A DNA stretch of 64,000 bases from Scylla paramamosain (lineage: Eukaryota > Arthropoda > Malacostraca > Decapoda > Portunidae). Made by a program: the position numbers and the translations under genes. This document shows, piece after piece, positions 1 through 12,900 of the stretch. Below the pieces are notes generated by a model. It was not told the origin of the DNA and ran no database searches. It worked only from the letters and a program-made list of their open reading frames with translations. Within the stretch, counting starts at the first letter, position 1. Every line of letters begins with the position of its first letter. The stretch lies in assembly GCF_035594125.1 (NCBI RefSeq), contig NC_087190.1, forward strand, positions 10,169,104 to 10,233,103. The letters run 5' to 3'.

Positions 1-1084
<1,084 letters not shown>

Positions 1085-1142
1085 GTACAGAGGTAACGCC
1101 AAGATTACCACTGGCATGGCTTTACACCTGAACAATCTGAAG
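1085..1142 (+). CDS. Esyt2: E-Syt-like gene, SMP-domain exon 1 of 2nd half (internal exon)
   Basis: Internal coding exon of 58 bases, bounded by a CAG acceptor (1082-1084) and a GTAATC donor (1143). The first base completes a codon from an upstream exon outside the window. The next 19 codons read Y-R-G-N-A-K-I-T-T-G-M-A-L-H-L-N-N-L-K and end in phase 0. In SMP domains of extended synaptotagmins the segment before the 'G-x-[ML]-R-V' strand has this form: an aromatic residue plus G-[ND], a run of alternating hydrophobics, then a short approach to the conserved strand. The exon joins in phase to 1581, where the conserved strand begins. It is short, so on its own it would be weak; the support is the phase match and the continuity of the domain. 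Confidence 0.62.
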
Positions 1143-1198
1143 GTAATCACCAATTACTTTTTTTGTTTAATTTTACACCTTGTATGCAAAAAAGGATG

Positions 1199-1277
1199 TA
1201 TTTATTTATCTTATTTATTTACTTATTTTATTTAATTTTATTTATTTATTTATTTATTTTATTTATTTATTTATTTT
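1199..1277. repeat. (TTTA)n simple repeat
   Basis: Imperfect tetranucleotide tract of TTTA units inside the intron between the exons at 1085 and 1581. Open frames over it are artefacts of low complexity. Confidence 0.85.
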
Positions 1278-1580
1278 TTCAATGTGTAAGAGGACTCATG
1301 ACTGGCTGGGTTTCCCTCGCTGTTGTGAGAGAGCTTGGTACTTCACTCTGGCACCAGCTTGCCGTTGCCTTAAGCATAGCAAGAACATTCCTTTGATGAT
1401 TTCACTTGCATGGATTTTCCCTCTTATTGTTAGGTCCATTCTGATGTTTTCTCTGTCTCCTGCCATAGCAGTATGGGGTGGGAGGGGAAGACAATGGAAG
1501 AAAACATTAACTTCAGTTAGGATGTAGCTTACATTATTTTAGCTGAAGGTATCTCATTTACCTCCCTGTGACTGTTACAG

Positions 1581-1714
1581 ATTGAAGGCAGGATGCGAGT
1601 AGTGCTGAAACCTTTGCTGCCACAGATTCCCTTCATTGGAGGACTGCAGGTTTCTTTCCTTGAGGAGCCAGATATCACTTTCACCATCTGTCTATTGAAT
1701 GTGCTTCCCATGAG
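1581..1714 (+). CDS. Esyt2: E-Syt-like gene, SMP-domain core exon
   Basis: Internal exon of 134 bases after a TTACAG acceptor (1575-1580) and before a GTGTGT donor (1715). It starts in phase 0 and reads I-E-G-R-M-R-V-V-L-K-P-L-L-P, then I-P-F-I-G-G-L-Q-V-S-F-L, then P-D-I-T-F. The pattern G-x-[ML]-R-V-V-[LM]-[KE]-P-L followed by P-[FLI]-[IV]-G-G-L-Q-V-x-F-L-x-x-P-D-I-x-F is characteristic of the E-Syt SMP domain, the tubular lipid-binding module that moves glycerolipids between endoplasmic reticulum and plasma membrane. The exon ends with two bases, AG, of a split codon that the T at 50895 completes as serine. The donor GTGTGT is weak; an alternative GT 14 bases earlier would leave phase 0 and would not join 50895 cleanly. 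Confidence 0.8.
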
Positions 1715-2381
1715 GTGTGTGCCATTCGTTTACCTATGGTCATCTGCTGGTCACCTAGCCAGTCACTCCCTATGGAAAGAGCTCAGAGCTTGTACTTACT
1801 GGGGGGGGGTTGACAGACAGTGGGGGAAAACCAAGGCTCGTACCAAGAGTCATAAGGGCTTAGCAATGAGGGTCAAAAGGAAGGATGGTGCATACTGAGA
1901 GACAGTAGCATTTTTGGAACGGTCTGTGGGAGAGTCGAAGGGAAGACAAGGTCCACCCCGTGTCTTCCCCTTTACCTTCGAGGAAAAACATACTTATTTT
2001 CCAAATTTGGTGTGGCAAATAGTTTTGTTTCAGTGAAAACAATCTGAGAAAATATTTTCCTATTTGGAAAATCGCATATTATAGTTGCAGCGAATATGTT
2101 TGCCTTTTTTACAACAATAGCACAAACCTTCAATGCACAGAGGAACCAGCCACCTGCCTTTTTCTACAGCTTTCTTTTCTTTTCACGGGTAAGTAACACT
2201 GAATTTACCATTATGATTATTGTTTTCTTTATTGAGCACATTATGTAAACATGCAAAGGGCTATATAGATGCCTTAATGGGTTGAGAACAGGTAGTGAAA
2301 GATAGTGGGTGGTCAGGACGTCTATGTATAGCGTGGCTATAATAATACTGTGTATGTGTGTGCAACTGTTCATTATATTAT
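1715..2381. other. intronic sequence, nothing recognised
   Basis: Intron sequence after the SMP exon. Short open frames on both strands (about 60-80 codons) show no domain, splice or codon-use support. Confidence 0.4.
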
Positions 2382-2613
2382 CTGGTAGGTGGAAGCTAGG
2401 CTGCACTGTGTGTGCATTATATCTGGTAGCTGGAAGTTAGACTGCACTGTGTGTGTACATTATATCTGGTAGGTAGAAACTAGGCTGCACTGTGTGTGTG
2501 CATTATATCTGCTAGATGGAACTAGACTGCACTGTGTGTGTGCATTATATCAGGTAGTGGAAGCTAGGCTGTACTGTGTGTGCATTATATCTGGAAGGTG
2601 GAAATTAGACTGC

Positions 2614-2696
<83 letters not shown>
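2382..2696. repeat. about 42-bp minisatellite running into (TG)n
   Basis: About six imperfect copies of a roughly 42-bp unit occur between 2382 and 2615. Each contains CTGGTAGGTGGAA-type sequence, then CTGCACTGTGTGTG and GCATTATAT. The last unit leads straight into a pure (TG)n tract of about 80 bases (2618-2695). The short TG run within every unit looks like the seed of the long tract. Unit lengths vary by a few bases because of these TG runs. Confidence 0.85.
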
Positions 2697-2699
<3 letters not shown>

Positions 2700-2985
2700 A
2701 CATGATAAAATGATGTACACATTTATTTTCGACCTAGTTGTACCAAAAAACATGTAGGTGGTTAAAGTTTATCTTGATCCCAAGTTAATAAGTACACTGT
2801 TGAAACTGTATCAAGTCTTAGGAATTATATTACAGGAAATTAATTCTATACTATAATTTTATTTAGTCATAAGTAATTACAACAGCCATGAAATATACTT
2901 ATAAAATTTAGTGATTATGGATACATTATTATCATTAAAACAGATCCCAAAGTACGGCATTCAGGCCTATCCTCCATGGTGTAGG
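2697..2985. other. intronic sequence, nothing recognised
   Basis: AT-rich sequence between the TG microsatellite and the first trace of the Harbinger element. The element's 5' terminus could lie here, but I could not pair inverted repeats by eye. Confidence 0.35.
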
Positions 2986-3084
2986 GGCACTTAGGAGAGT
3001 TGGAGCTGATGGAGGAGTTCCCCTAACACCACTGTTTGCAGACTCGCAGGAACCCATTTCTGGAGGACACAGAGGGAGAGTTTA

Positions 3085-4390
3085 TTGATCAATCGACTCT
3101 CAAAAGAAGTGACTATTGATGTACTCTCCAAAACTGAACACCTACTACCAACACCTGAGACTAACAGAGGTAAGTACACCCATAAACACACAAATAGTGC
3201 ACATTTAATTCAGAAAGTTTTAAAAACTTGTAGTATATACATTATATCATGCATAATGAAGGGCTGTTTTGAGCCTTGCCCATATGTCTCTAGTTGAAGC
3301 CCTTATAGAGATTCAGAGCTCTACAATATATTCCTAATAGAATAACACCTACATCTTTTTTTTTTTTTTTTTTAATAACACAAGACTAAAATATGTACTA
3401 ACTAGTACACACTTTTTTTTAAAGTATTCAACTACTGTTAGGTAAAACTTTCCTTTTCAAAACTGCACAGGCACTGACTTAATTTTTCCATTGTAAATAA
3501 CAATAGTATACCTACAATAGACTTTGCTATGGTGTAATGATACCTTTCTTTATAACAAGGTGCTGAATCCCACCCAAACTGCAGCTTCTGGTAACCCTTC
3601 GTTATTATGCTACTGGCGACTTGAAGTTAAGCATTGGGGACTGTAGCAACATGTCACAATAATCTGTTAGTGTATGTGTCAAAAATGTTACATATGCTGT
3701 CTGCCAGTTAGTGGCAGTCTATATCATGTTTCTAACACCAGCTGAGGAAAATGACAATATGAGACTCTTTGAGGAAGTTGCTGGGATGCCTGACATAATT
3801 GGGTGCATTGATGGAGTCCTCATTTGCATTCGTAGTCCTTGGGGTCAAGATGCAGAACTCTATCATTGCAGGAAAGGTTTTTTGCTCTGAATGTGATGGC
3901 AATATGTAATGCTAAAATGTTATCCACAAACCTAGTTGTAAACTGGCCTGGAAGTGCACATGATTCAAGAGTTTTCAATGAGTCTGGTATATGTGCTACA
4001 CTGAACTGAGGGGATTATAAGAGTATTTTGCAGGGGAACAAGGGTTACAGATGTGACAACAATCTCTTTACCCCTCTCCAAGAAGCTCAGACAGCAAAGG
4101 AGAAGCATTACAATGTTGCTCATGCAAAAACTACGAACCTGATTGAGCGAACTTTTGGTGTAATGAGAAGGAGGTTTGGAATCCTTGGCCAGAGTTTATG
4201 AACAGAGCTGGCCACATAAAAGAAAAATTGTCACTGCTTGTACCATCCTCCATAATATTGCAAGGATGAACAGTATTCCTCTCAGTGGTGATCATGATGA
4301 GGAAAATAATGACAAGGACTATGAGGATTTTGATGATGATGCCCCCAGGCCAGCACGAAGGGCTAGATATATAGAACACCATTTCTGAGG
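3085..4390 (+). pseudogene. HARBI1-like transposase (PIF/Harbinger), broken
   Basis: Remnant of a DDE transposase. An N-terminal piece (3085-3171) reads N-R-L-S-K-E-V-T-I-D-V-L-S-K-T-E and ends at a GTAAGT donor, an intron position typical of this family. After about 3570 the reading P-K-L-Q-L-L-V-T-L-R-Y-Y-A-T-G-D-L appears, matching the helical region before the catalytic core. The core follows: A-G-M-P-D-I-I-G-C-I-D-G (first Asp), N-W-P-G-S-A-H-D-S-R-V-F (second Asp) and N-L-I-E-R-T-F-G-V-M-R-R-R-F (Glu). Between these I see at least one frame change near 3885, a stop in place of a codon near 4006 and another shift near 4195. All three acidic residues are still visible although the gene is disabled. 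The C-terminal 70 codons (4176-4388) run in a shifted frame and are rich in Asp/Glu. Confidence 0.82.
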
Positions 4391-4968
4391 TGTTATTTAG
4401 TATAATGGCACCAACTCACCTGCATACTGGTCTCGCTCCTCAACAATAGCAAGTATTATTTGGTTGTAAAGTATAGTGGAAAGTGGTCACAATATCCGTG
4501 TTTTTTTCCTTAGTGCTGCCTGTTTGGCCTTTAGACGGTGATGTTTATGTACAAACACATTATCCCCTGCCTTCACTACTTACCTCTAGAATTATTTGTG
4601 AATCTATACTTTCATCTTTCCATGAGTGAAATTCAATTAATCATGTGTATCTGAGTATATTTATAAGTGGACAGGATGATTTTATTGAAGTAAACAATAA
4701 CATGAGATTCAAGAATCCTGAACTGATGTTCCTTTACTGTATTCTTTAATGCATTAATTAGTACTGATTACAGTGAAAATATATGTAACATTCCACAAGC
4801 TTGCAGGTAATCACCATCAAGAGATGAACATGATGAAAGTTATGATTGAAGATATATGATATTTACCTTTGAACCACAATGTGTTTTCAGGTACTGAAGA
4901 AAATAATAGAAAACTAAATCAATAACATATTTTCAAAACTGTCTGCAGCTGGCATGATATTCATTGTT
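4391..4968. other. 3' regions between the convergent Harbinger genes
   Basis: AT-rich spacer between the end of the transposase on + and the end of the accessory gene on -. No open frame of interest. It presumably holds the 3' untranslated regions of both. Confidence 0.4.
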
Positions 4969-7480
4969 TCATAAATTTAATTTGGCATTCTGTAGCCAAC
5001 CTTTCCATGTATGAACACGTGTCATTAACCTATTTTTTATAGCAGTACCCATCTCAAGATGTGCTTCATACACTCTGCATTGTCTTTCTGCTGCTTCCTG
5101 TTGTACCCGATACACCTTCATTTGTTCCTGATACCCCATTTTTGTTTGCTGAATAAGATCATAATACTCATCTTGTTTTCTCCTATACACTGCATATTCT
5201 TCAGCAAACCTTCCTCTGGTGTGTTTCCTTGCATTAGGAGAAGGGGAAATGGGTGTTGCAGAAGCTGAAGGGTTGGGATGAAGAGTTACGGTGGGAGGAG
5301 AGGATGAAGCCATACAAGTAGACATTTGCAACCCTTTAATCCTACAATCATTATCATGCAATGCCTTGGAAGTTGTGACATGCAGGGGTGCATCGGCTTC
5401 CACTAGTGTGAAAAAGAAGTTTGAAAATTAAAATATAAGTGCAATTAACCTACACACAATCTTACAATCTTAATACTTTAGTAGAATTAACAAATCCCAG
5501 AAGAAATACCTCAGTATACAGTGTTGTGTAGAAAAATTGCACAGAGGGGTTACTGCATCCTCTCTCCTCTCTGCATAGATTTGTATGCTGATTTTTATGG
5601 ACATTACAAAAGATAATTATGTGCCATCTAAACTATGATGTGTTTGGTATGAAAGCATGCATCTCACTGAAACAAATTTTATTTCAAGTTATTCATTTTA
5701 CCAGTTCCACTGTTAAAGAGAACATTACTTATCAAGAATAAATTCATCTTCAGATTCAAGACACTGGATTAGGTGATGGGCTGTGTCACCATCATTCACT
5801 GGTGAATTAACAAAGAAATATAACATGTTACACACAAACAATATAATGGTTTATTAGGAAGCTTGTATGTAAACCTCATTAAATCTCAGCTTGTCACTCA
5901 TTTCCTATGTTACCAAATTTATGATAGTAAATTAAATATCAATGATATATCACTCCTTACAAAATGGCTTGCTATAATTTAAAGAATTATAACTTTTGAA
6001 GCTTATACTGGGTATATACTTCTTGGCAAAGAAAGGTAGCAGTAATGTCATCCATGTAGATTAAATTAAAACTCGAGCTGAAAATTACTCAAGGATGCAT
6101 TGCACCTTAAAAGAAAAAAAAATGTATGTTGGAAGAACAATTTTAACACTCGGTAAAAACATACTTACTGTCAAAAGAAGGCACTTTAATTTCATCAGCT
6201 TCTGCAATTCAATGCTAACTTTAGTATGTTTCTTATGATATGTCTACATAGAAAGAAAAAGACACACACACACACATACACCACTAATCTTTCTCAGCAT
6301 CTCTATTCTTGAGTTAAACATATAATAAATTCACTAAGAAGAGTCCTCACTGATCATACTCACTTCTCTTGACAACGAAGGTGTCAAACACATTTTCCCC
6401 CATCTTCATTTCTCCAGGCAGTGTATTGCAGAGCAGGTCATGTTCTTCAGAGAAATTTGGTGGTGGAGGATAGGGGCCATCAACAGTCTGGCTCAGCTTT
6501 TTTCTTATAGTTAGACTCCTCCTTCTTTGCACTGTTACAAGAAAAATCAACACGTTATTGATAATAGTTATGTTTGCTGTACATGAACTAGTTAACAGGT
6601 GCTCTAACAGTATATATATATATGAACACTTACATCCCACTGTCTTGTAAACCAAGCTAAGAAGCAATAACATAACAATAATAAAAACATATAGAAACAA
6701 AACAAAACTTATAAAACATCAGTAGGTACCTACAGAAAATTTCAACTATATGTGTATATAACTTTGGTAAATATGGAGACAAGGTTAGCCTACTAAATCT
6801 GAGGCACAGTCATAGTTAAACCTGTTGGGGCTCCAAGTTAAAATAACTCTACCCTAATCCTCCGAGGCTATAACCTGATATTGCAGTCTTATCTAGTTTT
6901 TTTTTTTTACATATTTCTGGAAATTGATATATAATGCATGATAGTCCACAATCTTAATTCTATCTGACATGTAAGTATTAACCTCAGGAGAAGATACTAA
7001 TGTTGTCTCCATATTAGCATTAACTTTTAGTACTGTGCATTTATAACTACATTAACAATCGCCACTAAAAAATGAGAGCTACCTTGACCATTCAAGCTGT
7101 GATAAGTACAGAAAATAGGACTTCAATTTTAATTTAATTCCATCTTACTTTTTTTTAATATGTAAATTACATTCAACCACTAAGCAATAATTAATAGAAA
7201 ATATAGATTTACCTCATTTTTATGTGGCTATAGCATCTCCTGAGTTGTTCTGCTGTCCTTGGTGGGCTGTCTGGATTCATTGCCATAAATTCCTTTCTTA
7301 TTTCCTCCCAGGCCATTTGCTTCCTATGTATAAGGGAGGGATTACTGGAGCAGTCTTGGAAGACCCTCCTTCCTCCACAAGCCTGAGAAGCATAATTCTC
7401 TGCTCACGAGAGAATGGAGAGGTTCTGTCACACACCTTCTCCATAGTGGTGGTACAGGGCAAGCTGTGTTTATGTTGTCG
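4969..7480 (-). pseudogene. Harbinger Myb/SANT-like accessory gene, broken
   Basis: Read on the - strand in three blocks. The first (7470-7208) opens with M-E-K-V-C-D-R-T-S-P-F-S-R-E-Q-R and continues, after a one-base frameshift near 7365, with R-K-Q-M-A-W-E-E-I-R-K-E-F, P-P-R-T-A-E-Q-L and Y-S-H-I-K-M-R. This is the helix-turn-helix Myb/SANT-like domain of Harbinger DNA-binding partners, ending at a GTAAAT donor. The second block (about 6550-6350) has K-K-L-S-Q-T-V-D-G-P-Y-P-P-P-P and resembles the linker exon. The third (5403-4969) is a 144-codon open frame with a charged, Gln/Glu-rich coiled-coil-like C-terminal half, as is usual in these proteins. In the family this protein helps the transposase enter the nucleus and bind the element ends. 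Introns lie at about 6551-7207 and 5404-6350. Confidence 0.72.
6908..7022. repeat. dispersed repeat copy 1 (partner at 40675-40783)
   Basis: About 110 bases beginning near TTTCTGGAAATTGATATATA and ending near TGTCTCCATATTA recur in the same orientation at 40675-40783. Shared blocks include GCATGATA, AATTCTATCTGACATGTA and AGAAGA(T/C)ACTAATGTT. This copy sits within an intron of the Harbinger accessory gene, so it is probably a later insertion. No coding capacity is seen. Confidence 0.8.
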
Positions 7481-7617
7481 TTCGCCATAAGCTGGCTCTC
7501 ATATCCGGATTCAAGTCATAAAACATTGTTACCAACACTCACGTGTGTCGTACCTCCTCCTACCTTACCTTCCCGAGTGACTTATGGTAAGGATTGAAGG
7601 CACGGTCTGAGACTCAT

Positions 7618-9410
7618 TCAGGCAGTTACGCACCAGCTCCAGCAGAGCGCCACCGACTCCAACCATGTGTGATTGCTCCACCAGGCCAGCGTGCCACACA
7701 CAGCGATATCTAGTGCCAGGACAGCTGTGGGCTTCCCCTGGTCAAGGGCATCACTCCACTCATTTGACAGCAAAAGGGTGAGGTCTGCTGCCAAGTGAGC
7801 TTTCCTGAGCTTGAATTGCCTGGTGCTGAGAAGGTGCTGGCTGTCAAGGTGGGATGTGAGGCACCTCACTAGGATGCCTTCCAGCACCTTCCCCACCACT
7901 GACAGCAGGGAGATGGGGTGGTAGTTTGCTGCCTCCATTCTGCTGTCCTTGTGTACTGGCACCACATAGCTGGTCTTCCAGATTCTCAGCCACCTCTCTT
8001 GACACAACATGACCTCAAATAATGTGGAGAGAGGGTGTACCAGAACTCCAGAGCACCTGCAAAGTAACCAGGGACTTACTCTGTCAGGGCCCACAGCTCT
8101 GATCTCCTCAAGGGCTGAGAGGGCAGCTTGCATCTCTCACTCATTTGTGGTGATTGTGGTCAGCCTGTCCCCCGCGGCCACAGGGAGGGAGGGAGGAAGC
8201 TTGGTGGGATGAGTGTCAGTCATCTTGCCAGCAAAGTGTTGGACCAGCAAGTCCACCTTATCATTATTTTTCATGAGGAGTTCCTCAGATTCTTTGAGGA
8301 GAGATGGGGATGGTGGAGGTGTTGTCTTCTCCTTGTGTGTCTTTCACAAGGTCCCACCACTATTTTGAGCCAATGTGACCACCCCTCAGCTTCCTTTTCT
8401 TGTTCTACACCCACTGTTCCCTGGCTCAGGCTTGGGTGGTCTCCATGTGGGTGGCTACATCTTTGTGACAGTCTTTGTTCTGCTGGGTGGGGTTACACTT
8501 GTAGATGTGCCACAGCTGGTATTTGTTGTCAGAGGTGGCACAGCACTGAGGTCCAAACCATGGCTGGTCTGAGGACCTCACTCTGTGCAGCTTGTGGGGC
8601 ACCCACTGCTCCTGTACCCCCAGCAGCATCTCAGTTAGCCACTCCACCTGCTGATCCACATTTCCTCGCAGCAGACTGGCCAATTCGTTGTCACTAGGCA
8701 GCACTGCAACTACTCCCAGTTGGAGTCTTCCCACTGCCACAGGATGCAGATAGATCTTTCGTCACGGGTCCTTTTGAATGTTATCCTTGTCAGGATGGCC
8801 TCGTGGTCTGAGCTTCTCACAGGGCCTAGTGGGGAGCAGCTGACTTCATGGGGAGGCAGATCCGTTACCAGAGGGTCAAGAATGGAGCCTGAGTGATGCG
8901 TGGGGAAGGTGACATGGTTGTGGAATTTGTACATAGTGAGCAGGAAGTCGAAGGACTGCTGTATCCCTCATGGGTTTAAATTGCCAATGATGATGATATC
9001 ACATCAGTGAGCTGTCATGAGGCAGTCAAGATTGGTGGTTGTGTAGTCTATCAGGGCTGTCCACTAGGAGGGGGTCGATGACAGCCCACACATGGTGTAC
9101 CTCAGCCACCATCACCAACTAGCTTGAGTATGATTACTTCAGCCTTGCTGGGATGGGCGTGTCCAGCACTACAGCATTGAGGGAAGCCTTGTAGAAGAAG
9201 GCAACTCCTCCTCCTTGTGTGGAGCAGTCCTTCTTGACTCAGGATGAGTAGCCTTTTATCCAGGCATAGTTTATGGGCACGCCAGAGTCAAGGAATGTCC
9301 CATACACGAAGACTACATCACCATTATTCTCCCGAATGAACCTGTGACCTGTGCGTGACTTCTCCCATGTTCACGTGGAAGCCTCACATCCACACAATGC
9401 ATAATTCCTT
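7618..9410 (-). mobile_element. non-LTR retrotransposon (CR1/Jockey-like), decayed
   Basis: Pieces of one endonuclease-reverse transcriptase polyprotein can be read on -. The endonuclease part, at about 9300-9000, shows G-G-G-V-A-F-F-Y and a decayed I-I-G-N-L-N in place of the usual G-D-F-N. Then come S-S-D-H-E-A-I-L (8830-8800) and a linker with D-Q-P-W-F-G-P (about 8570). The reverse transcriptase part (8133-7618) has G-P-D-R-V-S-P-W-L-L, N-Y-H-P-I-S-L-L-S-V-V-G-K-V-L-E, the R-Q-F-K-L-R-K-A-H block and A-V-L-A-L-D-I-A. The frame is lost just beyond 7720, so the catalytic Asp-Asp box is absent. The copy is truncated at the element's 3' end near 7618. The clade assignment is tentative. Confidence 0.75.
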
Positions 9411-9956
9411 TTCAACTCTGCTTGCCATTGAAGGACATCATTTTTTATCCATGCAGAGTGAAGCCCTCCCACACGTTTGCCATGTGTGGCGACCCGAAAT
9501 GCCGAGAGATGGGAGTCCTGGAGGGTGAGCAATGCCCCAGATGCGCGCCTGGGCTAGCAACATGCCTCTTTGGTCCCTTATTCAGGCCAAGACGGGCGGC
9601 CTCTCCTGGCTCGGAGAGTCAATTGGCTAGTCTGCATGACCCTGAACCAAGTGGCCACCACTTTGCTAGTTGGTGGCCACATATACTCCTTCCGCTACCC
9701 CTGGGGCCGCTGGGCACTGAGCCTAAGCCTCCCCTTGTTGGGCTCGTTGGTGGGTGGGGGGGGCAGAGGAATGAAACACCAACAAATTTATGGCATCCAG
9801 TAATAGCACCACTGGTCGGGGCTGGATGGCACCCCTACCCCACCAGAATCACCCCATCCCGCCCCTGGGGGGAGGGGGGGGCTGCCGGGATGGTGCGGAA
9901 GACACACACACACCTGTCAAGCTGGGCCTGAGGTTAACTTCTGGCAGGCTCTTCAC

Positions 9957-12900
9957 ATGGGCACCTGGAACATCTTGACTCTCTTGGATGTTCATCGTCT
10001 GCCTCATCTATCGGAGGAACTTGGTCAGCTGAGAGCCTACCGAGGCCTCCTCTGAGGTGAGGAGGCCTGGCAATGGTGAGATCAGCAGTGGTGGTTACAC
10101 TTACTACTGGTCTGGCCGCAGCAATGGCGTCCATCTTGGGGGAGTAGCTATAGGCATTTCCAGCAGACTGCAGTCTTTCGTGGTTGGGGTTACTCCGTTT
10201 GATGAGCGTATGATGTTGTTGAGGCTGAAGCACACTTTGGGCTTCATGTCCTTGGTGGCAGTATATGCTCCTACTGAGACGAGTGAACTTGAAGAGAAGG
10301 AGATGTTCTACACCAAGCTTGACTCCATAGTCAATCAGTGCCCCTCCCGCGACACACTCATTGTCTTGGGCAACTTCAATGAAGTAACTGGGACTGAGAG
10401 AGTTAGCTACGAGTTATGTGTCGGTCCCCATGGCTCTGGTAGCAGGAATGTCAACAGCTCATTCCTCCTGAACTATGCAAAGTTCAGAAGGCTGAGGATT
10501 GGGGGCTCCTGGTTCTAGAGATGAAAGTCTCACCGCTGGTCTTGGTACAGCAATGCTGGTGGTGTGGCAAAGGAGATTGACCACATCTTTGTGAATACTC
10601 ATTGGAGGATTCTTCAGAACTGCAAGGTTTACCGAAGTGCCGAGTTCTTTGCTACCGACCACAGGCTTGTTGTTGCAACCCTCAGGATATATATCATGTC
10701 CAAGAAAATCTCCAGATGCAATTCTCCAAGATTTCATCTTGAGAAACTGAGGGACTCAACATGTGCCCAAGAGTATGCAGTAACAGTCTCTAATTGGTTT
10801 GAAGTGCTGGACACCCTGGAGGACCATGAAGAGCTGTGGGATACTTTCAAACATGAAACTCTCAAAGCTACTGAGGAGTGTGTTGGAGAGCGCCCAAGGT
10901 CTAGGAGCGGTGTGGTATCAGAGGAGACACTGAGAACAATTGAGGAAAGTCATGCTGCCAGACTGGCTGGAAATCTTGGGCATTACAGGATCTTGTCATG
11001 CTGGACTAGAGCTCTTCTGAGGAGGGATAAGGAGAGGTATGTCAGGACACTCACTGAGGACATTGAGGGCTGTTTCAATGCAAACAATCTTTGGCCTGCT
11101 TACTGAGTCTGAAAAAGCTCCGCTCCAAATCCACATTGCAGACAAGCACTATCCGTATGGCTGATGGGCAGATAGTGTCAGATGTGAATGAGGCTTGATC
11201 ACGTTGGGCCAAGTACTTTGAACAGTTGTACATGGCAAAACCTCCAAGCCGACAGCTATCCTTAGCTGGTGTGCAGATGTTGGCTGCCGACCCAACAGTA
11301 GACGAAACTCTGCCCTCTCTTGCTGAGGTGAGAGAGGCTGTGAACAAGTTGAAATGTGGGAAGGCAGCAGGTATCTTAATATCAGTGAGGAGATGCCAAA
11401 AGCTGGGGGTGATTTTTTTTTTTTTTTTTTTATGTAGGAAGGACACTGGCCAAGGGCAACAAAAATCTAAAAAAAAAAATGCCCACTGAAATGCCAGTCC
11501 CATAAAAGGGTCAAGGCAGTGGTCAAAAATTGATGAATAAATGTCTTGAAACCTCCCTCTTGAAGGAATTCAAGTCATAGGAAGTGGAAATACAGAAGCA
11601 GGCAGGGAGTTCCAGAGTTTACCAGAGAAAGGGATGAATGATTGAGAATACTGGTTAACTCTTGTGTTAGAGAGGTGGACAGAATAGGGGTGAGAGAAAG
11701 AAGAAAGTCTTGTGCAGCGAGGCCATGGGAGGAGGGGAGGCATGCAGTTAGCAAGATCAGAAGAGCAGTTAGCATGAAAATAGTGGTAGAAGACAGCTAG
11801 ATATGCAACATTGCGGCAGTGAGAGAGAGGCTGAAGACAGTCAGTTAGAGGAGAGGAGTTGATGAGACGAAAAGCTTTTGATTCCACCCTGTCTAGAAGA
11901 GCAGCATGAGTGGAACCCCCCAGACATGTGAAGCATACTCCATACATGGACGGATAAGGCCCTTGTACAGAGTTAGCAGTTCTGTCTGCCATTTGGTAGT
12001 CTGGTACCATTCCTCCTGACTGGAAAAGGGGGTTGGTTGTCCCTATCTGGAAAGGGGAAGGGGATCACCAGGACTGCAAGAACTAGCATGGCATTACACT
12101 GCTCAGTGTGCAAGGTGCTCGCTCATTTATTGCTGATGCGAATTCAATCCCAACTGCTGAGGCATCAGAGGCCTGAACAGTCTGGGTTTATGCCTGGTAA
12201 GCCAACAATTGACCGAATCCAAGCACTTTGAGTCCTCATGGAATGGCAACTTGAATTTTGGCAGGGGCTGCTTGCAGCTTATGTCGATCTCAAGAAGGCA
12301 TTTGATTCAGTGCATCGTGGGACACTCTGGGATATTCTGCATGTCCGTGAGATTCTTGCAAGGATTATTGGTCTTATGACTGGTCTATACTCTGGGACTG
12401 AAAGTGCAGTGAAGTGTGGGAGCAGCATCTCTGACTTCTTCCCTGTGAACTCAGGGGTAAGGCAAGTATATGTTCTTGCTCCATCGCTCTTCATCACTTG
12501 CATGGACTGGGTATTGGGCAAGGTTGTAGATCAAAGTCATTGTAGAGCATCTGTTGGTAATACCAGGGTCACTGACCTTGTTTTTGCCGATGATGCTGTA
12601 TTGCTTGCGAAATTGTTGGATGTCCTGGTCATGGTCCTCGAGGCACTGCATAAGGAGGTGAAACCTCTGGGACTTCGAGGTCTCCTGGACCAAGACCAAG
12701 GTTCAGGCATTTGGAGGCTTACTAGACGACACAGTCCAGTCTGTCCATGCATGTGACAAGGACATTTGAGGTCATGGAGACTTTCACCTTGGTAGCGTAG
12801 TTCATAACAATGGTGGCTCTGACCAGGAAGTCACTTGACGGATTGCCTGGCCCACGGTGTTATGAACTCGCTTAACATGAGTATATGGCATTGTCTATAT

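Larger units (their letters stand above)
2985..7500. mobile_element. PIF/Harbinger DNA transposon, decayed, two convergent genes
   Basis: The stretch holds the two genes expected of PIF/Harbinger elements. A HARBI1-like DDE transposase is on + (about 3085-4390), and a Myb/SANT-like accessory gene is on - (about 4969-7480). The two face each other and both still show exon-intron structure. Limits are approximate, since terminal inverted repeats and the usual 3-bp target duplication were not identified. Frameshifts and stops in both genes show it is a non-autonomous fossil. It lies inside the long intron of the E-Syt-like gene. Confidence 0.8.
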
